A DNA stretch of 35,551 nt from a virus (IMGVR_UViG_3300027770_000140:1-35551), one strand, 5' to 3'. Positions 8,828 to 16,528 are shown, numbered from the stretch's first letter. A program made the numbers and translations. Notes: generated by a model from the letters alone, not told the origin.

Positions 8828-9325
8828 TTAGGTTTCCAGGAGCAGCGCAGTGCGCTTTTTATCTCGCTCCTTGCCATTTACTTCGTGAAAATCCAGCAGA
8901 TCGTCAACGTACTGTTCTGCTTCGTCATCCCCGTAGAATTCACGCATGAAGTGCGCCTGGTACATAAAGGCCTCTAACTCCGAGGGCATGTCTAGATAGT
9001 CGGTGCCGGGAGGAGGGATCATGTCATAAGGATCGTCGCACACCTGCTGCAGCCAGTGACAAAGCTCATGGACTATGTAGTGCATTTCCTTGGAGAAGTC
9101 GCCGTCCTCTAGGAATTTCTTGTTGATAAATATGACCTTGTCTTTGGTCTTGGCGCTAACTGGAATATCTGCAAAGCGAATATCGACATCGTGGAGGCGT
9201 TCTAGTGGAACGCTGTACCTGCCGAACATACCTTTGACGGCTTCGGAGTCAGCCAAGAAGTCGAGTATTTTCTTCAGCAGAGAGCTGACTGCATTACTCT
9301 GTGCGCGTCGCAAGAACAGCTTCAT
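8828..9325 (-). CDS. HExxH zinc metallopeptidase-like protein
   Basis: The protein has 165 residues. The motif YIVHELCHWLQQ (His86-Glu87-x2-His90) is the HExxH zinc site of a metallopeptidase. A downstream PSELEAF (Glu116/Glu118) could give the third ligand, as in gluzincin-like small peptidases. The preceding region (DKVIFINKKFLEDGDFSKE) resembles the strand-helix that leads to the active site in SprT/ImmA-like folds. Two adjacent ATGs (9328, 9325) are possible; the second has the better spacing from GAGG. Its start overlaps the 3' end of the upstream 69-residue gene by 32 bp, so the two are likely translated together. Substrate is unknown; virion maturation, host targeting or a structural relic are all possible. 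Confidence 0.7.
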   Translation of the reverse strand: MKLFLRRAQSNAVSSLLKKILDFLADSEAVKGMFGRYSVPLERLHDVDIRFADIPVSAKTKDKVIFINKKFLEDGDFSKEMHYIVHELCHWLQQVCDDPYDMIPPPGTDYLDMPSELEAFMYQAHFMREFYGDDEAEQYVDDLLDFHEVNGKERDKKRTALLLET

Positions 9326-9503
9326 CATTCCTCTTTCTAATGTGATCTTTTATTTTCTGCAGATCTTCTGCCAGGCAGCAAGATTCCCCTACCTCTTGGT
9401 CCCCTGAGACTTCGAACTCACCCAGGGCTGCAATCTGCTCACGTAGCTTTGCCAACCTGTCTCTGCGCGACTTGCGCGGATTTTCGACTTCATTATCGGC
9501 CAT
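9294..9503 (-). CDS. small hypothetical protein
   Basis: The protein has 69 residues (MADNEVENPRKSRRDRLAKL...). The ATG at 9503 has GAGG at 7-base spacing; an upstream in-frame TTG lacks a better site. It is charged and predicted helical, with a Cys-Cys pair near the middle (ESCCLAEDL). The 3' end overlaps the metallopeptidase start. No family is recognised. The small size and charge suggest a chaperone or accessory protein for the neighbouring gene, but that is only an inference from position. Confidence 0.6.
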   Translation of the reverse strand: MADNEVENPRKSRRDRLAKLREQIAALGEFEVSGDQEVGESCCLAEDLQKIKDHIRKRNDEAVLATRTE

Positions 9504-9516
9504 AAACAATCCTCGC

Positions 9517-9993
9517 TTATCGCTTTCGGCCTAAGCCCAGGGCGATTTTCTCAAGAGCTAGTCTAACGGATTCTACCATGGCATTGTAATCTTCGGTCAC
9601 CGACTTCAGGTCTTCGATGCGTTTATCAGCCATCTGGGTTATGACCTGGATGTGCGCAGAATGCAGGTCTGTTATCTTTGTAGTGGCTTCCCGCAGCTGC
9701 TCGCCGAGTTCATCTTCGGTTTCTGCCATGCGCTTGTCGTGCGCATCGCGCATGCCTTTGATCTCCTCGGCATGTGCTAGGCGCATTTGCTTTAGCTCTT
9801 CAGTGTGCGACTCGCGCACTGACTTGAGCTCTATGGCGTGTTCCCGTTGCGCAGCCTCTAGCGCAGTTTCCTGCGCCTCTTTTTTAGAGAAAAGCTTAAG
9901 TAGCAAGTAGCCTGCCAGAACCCAGCCGCCGGCCAGAATTCCGTTCTCTACAGAGAGCAAGCTTGTTACTATTGCACTAGGATCCAGGCTCAT
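9517..9993 (-). CDS. membrane-anchored coiled-coil protein
   Basis: The protein has 158 residues from the ATG at 9993, which overlaps the previous stop as TAATG, implying coupled translation. Residues about 15-35 form a single hydrophobic helix (ILAGGWVLAGYLLLKLF). The rest is a long charged coiled coil (about 38-150) with heptad repeats (ELKSVRESHTEELKQMRLAH). The topology resembles inner-membrane spanins or pinholin-associated proteins, but no lysis gene is seen beside it and no family is recognised. A longer TTG start at 10002 is less likely. Confidence 0.65.
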   Translation of the reverse strand: MSLDPSAIVTSLLSVENGILAGGWVLAGYLLLKLFSKKEAQETALEAAQREHAIELKSVRESHTEELKQMRLAHAEEIKGMRDAHDKRMAETEDELGEQLREATTKITDLHSAHIQVITQMADKRIEDLKSVTEDYNAMVESVRLALEKIALGLGRKR

Positions 9994-10262
9994 TAGGTAC
10001 AAACTCCAACGCCAGTTATGCTACCGCTACCTGCGACCACTATCTTCTTTACTAAAATATTAATAAACTGATGAGTGCCAACGGCCAGGTCCAAAGGGCT
10101 CGCCCCTGCAAGCGCAGCGGAGCCGTCAAAGTCTACGGTAACGGTTGCTCCAGTCGGCACGTCAATGATAACATTAACGATTGGCCTCGTAAAAACCACA
10201 GTGTCCCCTGCAGATGCAGAGAAGTGCTGGTGGTTTAGGTCTCCTGTTTGTATAATTGCCAT
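9993..10262 (-). CDS. small beta-rich probable virion protein
   Basis: The protein has 89 residues. The ATG is preceded by GGAG at 7-base spacing. The sequence is almost all alternating beta residues and small turns (TVVFTRPIVNVIIDVP, GATVTVDFDGSAALAG, INILVKKIVVAGSGSI), consistent with a small beta-sandwich such as a head decoration or neck protein. It lies between the probable connector protein upstream and a membrane coiled-coil gene, in a tight operon. No family is recognised. Confidence 0.6.
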   Translation of the reverse strand: MAIIQTGDLNHQHFSASAGDTVVFTRPIVNVIIDVPTGATVTVDFDGSAALAGASPLDLAVGTHQFINILVKKIVVAGSGSITGVGVCT

Positions 10263-10271
10263 TTTTAACTC

Positions 10272-11159
10272 CTAGAACTGACCGGTATAACGAATATTGC
10301 GCAGGCGCCTAAATGTCGGATGAGCGACCGCAAGCTGGCCGGCACCCATGCCGAGCGGAGCAGGACGGTGATTTCGCTTTGCCTCTTTTAGCTTAGCTCG
10401 ATACTCGGAATACAGGGCTGACATTATGTTTGATAGAGCAGAGCTTACGGATGCAGGCGTCACAGAGATACCGTCATCTGTTACAACCCATTCACGACCC
10501 ACTTCGGCTGGGATAAGACTGGGTAGTGCTTTTAGGTATGCGCCTTCTACAATAAGATCCGAAAATATCGTATAGATCGATGGATCTGCAGTCGTATAGG
10601 ACGTAAAGGTCGGCGTCGCATTAAACTCGCTGAGAGCAAGCCATATGAACGATTCCATGTCATCTATAGATAGGATGTCGCAGCGTGAGCCATCCGGCTT
10701 GCGCTGGGTATTCCTGAGGCGGAAGCGTAGCTTTTGCATCAAGATGTTGATGCCGTAGATCTCCTGCTGCGTAAAGTTGATCCTGGGTACATCCCCGATC
10801 TTCATTTCGGGGGTAGTCACAGTGTCGCCTGTAGCCGTGATCGTACCCTGGCTAAGCACATTGAAGTCAAAATTTGCTATGTTCGCAAAGCCGTCCAAGG
10901 TGGCTGACCAAGTGTCGCGCCACACACCATCGACATAACCATCTGGAACAGTATACTGCAGCCTGTAGCGCCCCTCGGCTAGGCGGCGAACGCCATAACT
11001 AGACGCAGGATGGACGATTAAACCATCACTATTGGCAATCTCTATCTGTGGAAACTGGTCGGTATCGCGAGCCAGGCCGGCAGAGTCGCGAAACTGGACC
11101 TCCAGCCGAATCACTCCGCCCGGAGGGATGGCTGCTCTCTTGTAAAAGATTTGGCTCAA
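10272..11159 (-). CDS. probable head-tail connector/neck structural protein
   Basis: The protein has 295 residues. The start codon is TTG at 11159, with a GGTG ribosome site; there is no ATG in frame before residue 120. Residues 1-105 look like an Ig-like beta domain (AIPPGGVIRLEVQFRDSAG, RYRLQYTVPDGYVDGVW). The middle and C-terminus are helical with 'SIDDMESFIWLALSEFNATP' and a basic C-terminal tail. A beta domain before a helical adaptor-like body suits a phage neck or connector protein, but this is an inference. The gene is followed directly by the 89-residue protein. Confidence 0.6.
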   Translation of the reverse strand: MSQIFYKRAAIPPGGVIRLEVQFRDSAGLARDTDQFPQIEIANSDGLIVHPASSYGVRRLAEGRYRLQYTVPDGYVDGVWRDTWSATLDGFANIANFDFNVLSQGTITATGDTVTTPEMKIGDVPRINFTQQEIYGINILMQKLRFRLRNTQRKPDGSRCDILSIDDMESFIWLALSEFNATPTFTSYTTADPSIYTIFSDLIVEGAYLKALPSLIPAEVGREWVVTDDGISVTPASVSSALSNIMSALYSEYRAKLKEAKRNHRPAPLGMGAGQLAVAHPTFRRLRNIRYTGQF

Positions 11160-11215
11160 GACGTCACCAGTTATTCAATTAGCTAGCTAACCTATGCTCG
11201 TCAAATAATAGTGAA

Positions 11216-11668
11216 TTATTCCAGTGGGTCATCAAACCCGTCGAAGTCCACGGAATTGATTAATTTTTCAGTGTTTTTCGCGATCTCCTGCTCGGGAGCA
11301 GTGAGGACCTTGTCTCCAAAGTCTTGCTGCAGCCTGTCAATAAAATTTGAAGAGCTCTCTTTGGAGAGAGGAGCAAGCAACTGCCTGCGCGAAATCGGGC
11401 GGCGCGACTCGGTAAACCTGGCAGCAGGAGGAGTACTCTTGTTATTGGAATCAGTTAAAATAAGCAAGCCTGAAGACAGGACCTCTTTTAGATTGCCGCG
11501 CTCAGCAGAAAGCAGCAGGCGGGCCTCTGTCATATGCTTGCTGTAGGCAAACACATCAACGGTCTCGCCTGGCTTTACTTTGAGGTCAAGGTCCTTGACG
11601 TAAACAGGCTTTGGGGCTGGGTTATAAAGAAATACGGGCTTGTTCAGCCGCGGTGCATTGGTGGTCAT
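11216..11668 (-). CDS. virion-associated protein with 'KPGE..DVF' module
   Basis: The protein has 150 residues from the ATG at 11668, one base after the stop of the cold-shock gene (TAAGATG). The frame is open for another 39 codons upstream, but that part overlaps the cold-shock gene and is not needed. Residues about 10-75 (PVFLYNPAPKPVYVKDLDLK, VKPGETVDVFAYSKHMTEAR) match the start of the fibre protein at 19042-19686 (FLVKNISRSDLLVLDV, IRPGQIIDVYKAAEY). The rest is helical and charged. The shared module suggests docking to the same virion partner. Function is otherwise unknown. Confidence 0.65.
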   Translation of the reverse strand: MTTNAPRLNKPVFLYNPAPKPVYVKDLDLKVKPGETVDVFAYSKHMTEARLLLSAERGNLKEVLSSGLLILTDSNNKSTPPAARFTESRRPISRRQLLAPLSKESSSNFIDRLQQDFGDKVLTAPEQEIAKNTEKLINSVDFDGFDDPLE

Positions 11669-11669
11669 C

Positions 11670-11933
11670 TTACTCAGGATCTTCCTGGAGGCTGTATTCG
11701 GGAATAGAGCCATCAGGCAAGCTGACGATGCGAATCTTGATAGCCATCTTGCCACGATGGTTTTCCCCGAGTTCAAACTCCACACGAGTACCCGGAGAAA
11801 CCGTCTTATAGCCCGGCATTAGCAGGTACTTGTAGTAAAAGAATATATCGGTCGGACTCGGCCCATCGGTTCTGATGAAGCCAAAGCTACCCTGCCTATC
11901 CTTGAACTTGACAACTTCTCCGGTGTACTTCAT
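11670..11933 (-). CDS. cold-shock domain protein
   Basis: The protein has 87 residues and fits the single OB-fold cold-shock family. RNP1-like GSFGFI is at 15-20 and RNP2-like DIFFYY at 29-34, followed by PGTRVEFELGENHRGKMAIKIRIV. These motifs bind single-stranded RNA or DNA. The C-terminus is about 15 residues longer than minimal Csp proteins and acidic (EYSLQEDPE). It sits inside a virion gene operon, with its stop one base before the next ATG, so it is probably made late. A role as an RNA chaperone or transcription antiterminator for late messages is an inference. Confidence 0.88.
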   Translation of the reverse strand: MKYTGEVVKFKDRQGSFGFIRTDGPSPTDIFFYYKYLLMPGYKTVSPGTRVEFELGENHRGKMAIKIRIVSLPDGSIPEYSLQEDPE

Positions 11934-11961
11934 TACTCACCCAGTCTTAATCGACTCAACT

Positions 11962-12249
11962 TCAACCAAGCTCTGGTGAGGCGGAGGTCGCAGCGCTGCC
12001 GCCAGAGGTCTCTTCATGGTGGGCCTGGAGTTCGGTTGCTAGGTCAACCATTGCCTTGACCTGGTGCGAAAGGCCAACGAAGCGCTGCTCCAGCTTCTGA
12101 TGCTCTTCGCGCAGTCGCTGCAGTGCGGCAGAAGCCTCATCAAGCTGCTGCTTGCCGTTTACCAAGCGCGCTGCAACGCTGTTCTCGGCCACGTCCCGAT
12201 CAGCACGCTCAAGAAATCGCTCAACTAGTTTTTTGGTATTGTCTTCCAT
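11962..12249 (-). CDS. small coiled-coil protein
   Basis: The protein has 95 residues. The ATG has a strong purine-rich ribosome site (AGAGGAAG). Nearly all of residues 5-75 is predicted coiled coil (LVERFLERADRDVAEN, LQRLREEHQKLEQRFVGL), with a low-complexity Ser/Ala tail. No family is recognised. It lies between the HNH gene and the cold-shock gene. An 8-bp inverted repeat, CGTCACTG/CAGTGACG (12276-12283 and 12309-12316), lies just upstream in the 133-bp gap; that gap has no other gene. Confidence 0.6.
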   Translation of the reverse strand: MEDNTKKLVERFLERADRDVAENSVAARLVNGKQQLDEASAALQRLREEHQKLEQRFVGLSHQVKAMVDLATELQAHHEETSGGSAATSASPELG

Positions 12250-12382
12250 TTTTCTTCCTCTCTCTTTCTATTCGACGTCACTGAGTTAACATGAAGGGGT
12301 AGCTATCCCAGTGACGGTTTGCAATTACACCTTTGTTATTGCTATTTTATCATGCCTCGCTGCGTTTTATCACCCAGCTCGG

Positions 12383-12670
12383 TCACCTGATTTCGACCTT
12401 GCCATCGGCCATGAATACAATGCCTTCGCGTATGGTGTGGGCTTCGCCGCTCCTGTGCCAGAAAAATTTGCGGCCTGCGGAAGTCGCAAACCAGCCTTCG
12501 CAGATTATGGCAGATTTGTGTATCTGCTGATGGCAGCTTGCGCAAACCGTGACCAGGTTTTCATTTGAGTTGGTGCACCTGGGGTCACACCTGGGAATTA
12601 TATGATGTACATGCAGGGCGGCTTTCTCTGCCATCCCGCAGATCTCACATTGTGAAGATTTTTTCTTCAT
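12383..12670 (-). CDS. HNH endonuclease (small, free-standing)
   Basis: The protein has 95 residues. It has the HNH/zinc motif in order: Cys8-x2-Cys11, HVHHIIPR (about 20-27), NENLVTVCASCHQQIH (Asn, then Cys43-x2-Cys46-His and His51). This is the beta-beta-alpha metal nuclease core with four structural cysteines. A short C-terminal extension with aromatic residues follows (GWFATSAGRKFFWHRSGEAH). The ATG has GGAG at good spacing and overlaps the last 26 bp of the patatin-like gene. Small phage HNH proteins act as homing endonucleases or as packaging-associated nicking enzymes; the location away from terminase favours a mobile element. Confidence 0.88.
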   Translation of the reverse strand: MKKKSSQCEICGMAEKAALHVHHIIPRCDPRCTNSNENLVTVCASCHQQIHKSAIICEGWFATSAGRKFFWHRSGEAHTIREGIVFMADGKVEIR

Positions 12671-13451
12671 TCTGCTCCAACCACTCGGCCGTAGCCCGAT
12701 AGCCCTCTTCGATCATGAAATCTACTTCGGATTCATTTACATTGAAATTCAGTGGGCTGAAGCGCGTCGGAATGCATACCTTGTAGATGTGCTCCTGGTG
12801 CCTAAGCGCCCTCTCGCCATCTATAACTGACTCAAAAAGGGCAACAAGGTAATTCTTCAGCGCAGTTATACCTGTTACAATGCCAGAGTAAGGAGTAGTT
12901 TTAAAGGCCAGGACAGGGAGCCCATTGGAGAACACATCGGATGGCATATTTTTCATCCAGCCGCCATCCACATAGAGGTCGCCATCTATGATAACTGGCT
13001 CAAATATAAATGGCAGCGATATAGAAGCCCTTATAGCCTTTGCTGTGCTGAATCCTGGGTCCGAATTAGAGCTGAATATCCTGACCTTTCGAGCAGTTAT
13101 ATTTGAGGCAGTGATGTAGAGAGGGATCCTGGATTCTCCTAATGTTTTATGAAGATACTGGTTGAACTTATTCTCTATTTTGTTGCCGCGAACAAGACCC
13201 CACCTGCACAAGATAGAGCGCAGCGAAAAATCAAAAAGCTTGCTCTTGACGGGCAGGGTTGTCTTGACGAGACCAGCAATGTCGTTCTTAGGATCAAGGC
13301 CGGCGGAAATCGCAGCGGCAATTATGGCGCCACCCGATGTTCCACTTATCTCTGCTATCTCGATGCCTCTTTCTCTTAGGCATATTAGAGCGCCAACAAA
13401 GGCAGGGTAAAGTTGACCGGAGCCAGCAAGTGCCACGTTAACTCTCTTCAT
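12645..13451 (-). CDS. patatin-like phospholipase / acyl hydrolase
   Basis: The protein has 268 residues from the ATG at 13451 (GAGG upstream; an in-frame GTG at 13460 is the longer alternative). Patatin signatures are complete. A glycine-rich oxyanion loop GSGQLYPAFVGAL is at about 10-22. The nucleophile elbow GTSGG has Ser39. The conserved 'A.RAS.S.P..F' block (KAIRASISLPFIFEPV) follows, then DGG with Asp162. The Ser-Asp dyad predicts lipid acyl hydrolysis. There is no signal peptide or membrane helix, so it would act in the cytoplasm or in the virion. It follows a tail fibre gene and overlaps the HNH gene. Roles in host membrane damage, lysis or interference with lipid signalling are all possible. 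Confidence 0.9.
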   Translation of the reverse strand: MKRVNVALAGSGQLYPAFVGALICLRERGIEIAEISGTSGGAIIAAAISAGLDPKNDIAGLVKTTLPVKSKLFDFSLRSILCRWGLVRGNKIENKFNQYLHKTLGESRIPLYITASNITARKVRIFSSNSDPGFSTAKAIRASISLPFIFEPVIIDGDLYVDGGWMKNMPSDVFSNGLPVLAFKTTPYSGIVTGITALKNYLVALFESVIDGERALRHQEHIYKVCIPTRFSPLNFNVNESEVDFMIEEGYRATAEWLEQNEEKIFTM

Positions 13452-13505
13452 CCTACACACCTCTGGCAGGAATAGCGCTGCTAAGAACTACATCGCAATA
13501 GATAT

Positions 13506-13527
13506 AAACCGCTAGCTGTAGCGGTTT
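13506..13527. terminator. hairpin between fibre and patatin genes
   Basis: AAACCGCTA, loop GCTG, TAGCGGTTT. It lies just after the stop of the fibre gene at 13539 and upstream of the patatin-like gene. On the minus transcript only a short U-run follows (GGTTTATATC), so termination would be weak; the stronger T-run is on the plus side, where no gene ends. It may be an attenuator or RNA-processing site. Confidence 0.4.
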
Positions 13528-13538
13528 TAATTCTTTTT

Positions 13539-14369
13539 TTACATTATGTACCAGTTCGCTCCGTTGGATACGACTGTCATCGACTCCCACTGAAGCAGCA
13601 GCGAAATAACGCTCTCGCCATCTAAAGTCTCGCCAGGCGCGGCGCGAACAAAAAGATCATTGTCGCCGGGAGAAATTCGCTTTATATTGAACAGCAGGCC
13701 GGCCTGACCGGCAGCAGACGGCAAATCAAGGAATAAAGGCTGTGCAGAGGCATCTCCGAATACAATTCTATCTGATAGCCTTATCTCGTAGTTAGTAGTC
13801 GTCGTCACGACGGCCAATCTGGATAGCGAGTCTACGTATTCCTTGGTCGCCGCGTCCTGGGGGCTGACTGGGCTTTGAAGATTTGTTATCAGGTAGCCAT
13901 CAGCATTAACATTCCCTGACATCGGCCTGGAGCCATCAGTCATGAAGAAGCCGAGATCGTCAAACGACAGGTCATCTATGGCAGCAGACAGGGTGGAGTC
14001 TACATAATTTTTGGTAGCTGCATCTGCAAGTGCAGCGGGCTCTCGCAGACCTGTTACGGAATACCCATCCATCGGCAGGTTTGCACGCATCGGGCGGGAG
14101 CCATCTATTCTTAGAAAGGCCTGGTCATCGAGCGACACGCTGGCTAGAACGCTGGCAGCTGCATCATCGACGTACTGCTTATTGGCGATCTGCGTCGAAG
14201 CTATTGGAGATGGGAAGTTTATATTATTTATCTGATCCACTGAGATCAGCGAGGAGGTTATGAACTCGCCTACCCTAACCAGCATCTCATCATTCTTTAG
14301 TGCAGTAAGCTCTAGAAGTTCTTCGCTGTCATTGGGCTTAAGCTTTAGGGCAAACGGGTAAAATGTCAT
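13539..14369 (-). CDS. short tail fibre protein with shared N- and C-terminal modules
   Basis: The protein has 276 residues from the ATG at 14369 (AGGGG upstream). The longer open frame adds 19 residues that do not align with the related fibre. The N-terminus MTFYPFALKLKPNDSEELLEL parallels MTFRPYARKVRLGDTETFL of the 803-residue fibre. The middle has three 'DAATK.YVDS' type repeats (ADAATKNYVDSTL, QDAATKEYVDSL) with 'GSRPM.(A/G)N...DGY', a common phage fibre repeat. The last 90 residues (LDLPSAAGQAGLLFNIKRI, then QWESMTVVSNGANWYIM) match the caps of the fibres at 16544 and 19042. It follows two tandem terminators, so it has its own transcription start or depends on read-through. Confidence 0.85.
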   Translation of the reverse strand: MTFYPFALKLKPNDSEELLELTALKNDEMLVRVGEFITSSLISVDQINNINFPSPIASTQIANKQYVDDAAASVLASVSLDDQAFLRIDGSRPMRANLPMDGYSVTGLREPAALADAATKNYVDSTLSAAIDDLSFDDLGFFMTDGSRPMSGNVNADGYLITNLQSPVSPQDAATKEYVDSLSRLAVVTTTTNYEIRLSDRIVFGDASAQPLFLDLPSAAGQAGLLFNIKRISPGDNDLFVRAAPGETLDGESVISLLLQWESMTVVSNGANWYIM

Positions 14370-14480
14370 GCAGAAACCCCTGTTTCTTGATAGAAGCGTC
14401 GCGCAGCGCGAAGCGGACGAGCACAAACTTCTTGATTATTGAATCATTTAACTGCTTGTTACATCTAGTTGTTTGATAAA

Positions 14481-14508
14481 ACAAAAACCGCCTGGGGTGC
14501 CAGGCGGT
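14481..14508 (-). terminator. rho-independent terminator (second of tandem pair)
   Basis: Stem ACCGCCTGG / CCAGGCGGT (9 bp, loop GGTG) is followed on the minus strand by TTTTTG. It lies downstream of the 619-residue adhesin gene and upstream of the fibre at 13539-14369. Confidence 0.85.
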
Positions 14509-14530
14509 CTTCCATTTCAATGCGCAAATG

Positions 14531-14558
14531 AAAACCCCGGCCATAGGGCCGGGGTTTT
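14531..14558. terminator. rho-independent terminator (first of tandem pair)
   Basis: Stem AAAACCCCGGCC / GGCCGGGGTTTT (12 bp, loop ATAG) gives U-runs on both strands, so it can work in both directions. It lies 35 bp after the stop of the 619-residue adhesin gene. Confidence 0.9.
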
Positions 14559-14592
14559 TACTATCTGCGACAATAAATGTCTAAATCGATCA

Positions 14593-16452
14593 TCAAGCTA
14601 CCGTGAAGTCGTAGCTAGACGCCTGATTGACCTCAGACCTCTTGATCACCAGCATCGTTCTGTCAATCTTCGTTACAATGATCTTTTGTAGCTCGAAGAC
14701 GTCTCCCGCGACCATGCCAGCCCTGAGGCCGCTCGTCTTTTGGATATCGAAGCTGCGGAAAGAGCTTACAAAGCGCTGAGTCCCTCCCTGCTTTTTGTAG
14801 ACGAAGGAAACTCTGTGCCAATTTCCTTGGTCAGAGAACACTGGGTCTGATGAAACCTTGGATATCGAGGCAACCTGGCTCTTGTCCATCTCAAATACCA
14901 CTACCTGGCTGCCAGCTGCCTGTGCACCCTGGACCAGTGCCTTATCCAGCGTCGAGTTACCGTTGTTGGTGCCGTTTGGAATAAAGAATCCAGAATTGCC
15001 GCGGCCTCCGGAGACCTTGTTAACGTTATTCTGGACAACTACTCCTGCGCCACGGGAACGCAGTGCAAAGTTTGACGCCAAGCTGTTTGGCGTACCTGCT
15101 CCGAACGTGCCATCGATAACGTTATTCTCGATTAGCCCACCAACGGTATCGATTGTCACCGCTGCGTTGAACATGGCCTTGGATCCAGTTGCAGAGACAA
15201 CTGCACCAGTAGCGCCTTTGATCGAGTTGTTTCTAAACGTAGTATTCAGACACGCAGATACCGTGCTCGAGTTGCCGATCACGATCAGCTGGCGAGCGAC
15301 GTTGGGAACAGTGTACTGAACAGATGTAAACGCACAGTCTAGTGTCGACCCTACTGACGCAGTCATGCTCTTATTAAGAGTAAGAACATTGCCCGAAACG
15401 CCTGACACCATCGTGCTCGCCGGCATGCCAGCAGCTGCCGCAATAGGAGATGACACTACGATACCGCGCGTGCTTGACACTCTGAGCGTCGTCGCCGTAA
15501 GGACTTCGCAGCCAGTCAGGGTGAAAGACGAGAATGCTGGAACATCCGCTGGCTCTGATCCGGTAAACGTCTTGCCTTCGAATGAGCAATTTTGTATCGT
15601 GCCGCCATTGGACGATAGATTTGACGAAGTCGAGATTGCAGAATCGCCAGCGGCAATAATCTTGCAGCCGTCGATCAGCCAATTCGCATGCGTTCCTGAC
15701 GAGGGGCTCGTCATAACTACTGCTCCCGCCTCGTTATTTGGAGTACCGTCGAAACCTGTTATCGTCATGTCCTTGAGCTGCCAGCCAGTGGTCGCCACGT
15801 TCATGATCTGGACGGTAGCAGGAAGAATCGATCCCGTGAAATAACTTGGCATCGTTACAGTTACGCCAGTTCTGACAGGCTTAAAGGTAAGAGTGGTGTT
15901 CGCTCCAACCTGCGTCGTTGGAGAGCTAAGAGTGACAACTCGGGTCGTGCTGTTGTACGCAGAAACCGTGGCAGACACGCCTGTTCCTGTTACCCTCATC
16001 CCTACTACAACTGCTGTTACGCTCGGAAGAGTTATGGTGCTCACTCCGCTCGAGTATGAGCAGCCGGTCTTGGCTATGACGCCAGTCGACGCAGACGCGA
16101 CAGACAGTCTGAACTGAGTAGCGCTTATTATTTCCGATACGCGGGAGTTGGCCGAGATGTTCGTGCCAGTTACAGTGCGACCTCTAATGAGAGATGACGT
16201 AGATGCGCATGTCACTACATCTTCTCCAGCGTAAAAGCTGCATCCCGAGACAGTGACTGCTGCGAGCTGACCCTGCAGAAAGGTCTGATCTTGTCCGGCA
16301 CCCTTTAGGATGACCGACTTATTAACTTCAACATTGCCGGACCACGTGCCGGCTCCGATATCTATTGTGTCTCCATTTACTGCGTCATAAATCGCAGATT
16401 GGATAGTGGTATGAGTGCCTGAGCCATTGCTTCTAACATAATATGTAGTCAT
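14593..16452 (-). CDS. beta-helix tailspike/adhesin-like protein
   Basis: The protein has 619 residues, starting at an ATG with a strong AAGGAG site. The N-terminus (TTIQSAIYDAVNGDTIDIGAGT) is the opening of a pectin-lyase-like right-handed beta-helix, followed by stacked turns (VNKSVILKGAGQDQTFLQG, WQLKDMTITGFDGT, GGTIQNCSFEG, NTTFRNNSIKG, GGLIENNVIDGT, GVVVQNN). Three inserted repeats of about 55 residues share the pattern 'C....g..tit......v..Gm.VtG.g......V......t..tLs' (about 68-125, 127-185, 310-370). The C-terminus is a separate beta domain. It probably binds or cleaves a surface glycan; no catalytic residues can be assigned. It lies alone between terminators. Confidence 0.82.
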   Translation of the reverse strand: MTTYYVRSNGSGTHTTIQSAIYDAVNGDTIDIGAGTWSGNVEVNKSVILKGAGQDQTFLQGQLAAVTVSGCSFYAGEDVVTCASTSSLIRGRTVTGTNISANSRVSEIISATQFRLSVASASTGVIAKTGCSYSSGVSTITLPSVTAVVVGMRVTGTGVSATVSAYNSTTRVVTLSSPTTQVGANTTLTFKPVRTGVTVTMPSYFTGSILPATVQIMNVATTGWQLKDMTITGFDGTPNNEAGAVVMTSPSSGTHANWLIDGCKIIAAGDSAISTSSNLSSNGGTIQNCSFEGKTFTGSEPADVPAFSSFTLTGCEVLTATTLRVSSTRGIVVSSPIAAAAGMPASTMVSGVSGNVLTLNKSMTASVGSTLDCAFTSVQYTVPNVARQLIVIGNSSTVSACLNTTFRNNSIKGATGAVVSATGSKAMFNAAVTIDTVGGLIENNVIDGTFGAGTPNSLASNFALRSRGAGVVVQNNVNKVSGGRGNSGFFIPNGTNNGNSTLDKALVQGAQAAGSQVVVFEMDKSQVASISKVSSDPVFSDQGNWHRVSFVYKKQGGTQRFVSSFRSFDIQKTSGLRAGMVAGDVFELQKIIVTKIDRTMLVIKRSEVNQASSYDFTVA

Positions 16453-16488
16453 TCGAAACTCCTTTTTTTACCGATCTGGGTTGATCGT

Positions 16489-16528
16489 GGAAAAAATGCG
16501 GGTCGCCCGACAGCCAGGCGACCCGCAT
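16489..16528 (-). terminator. rho-independent terminator after the long fibre gene
   Basis: Stem ATGCGGGTCGCC / GGCGACCCGCAT (12 bp, 9-base loop) with TTTTTT following on the minus strand. It lies 16 bp after the stop of the 803-residue fibre gene and just before the 619-residue adhesin gene. Confidence 0.92.

Noticed and set aside
12276-12316. CGTCACTG/CAGTGACG inverted repeat as an attachment site or operator
   Set aside because: Only 8 bp with a 25-base spacer; no integrase or second copy is visible in the window.
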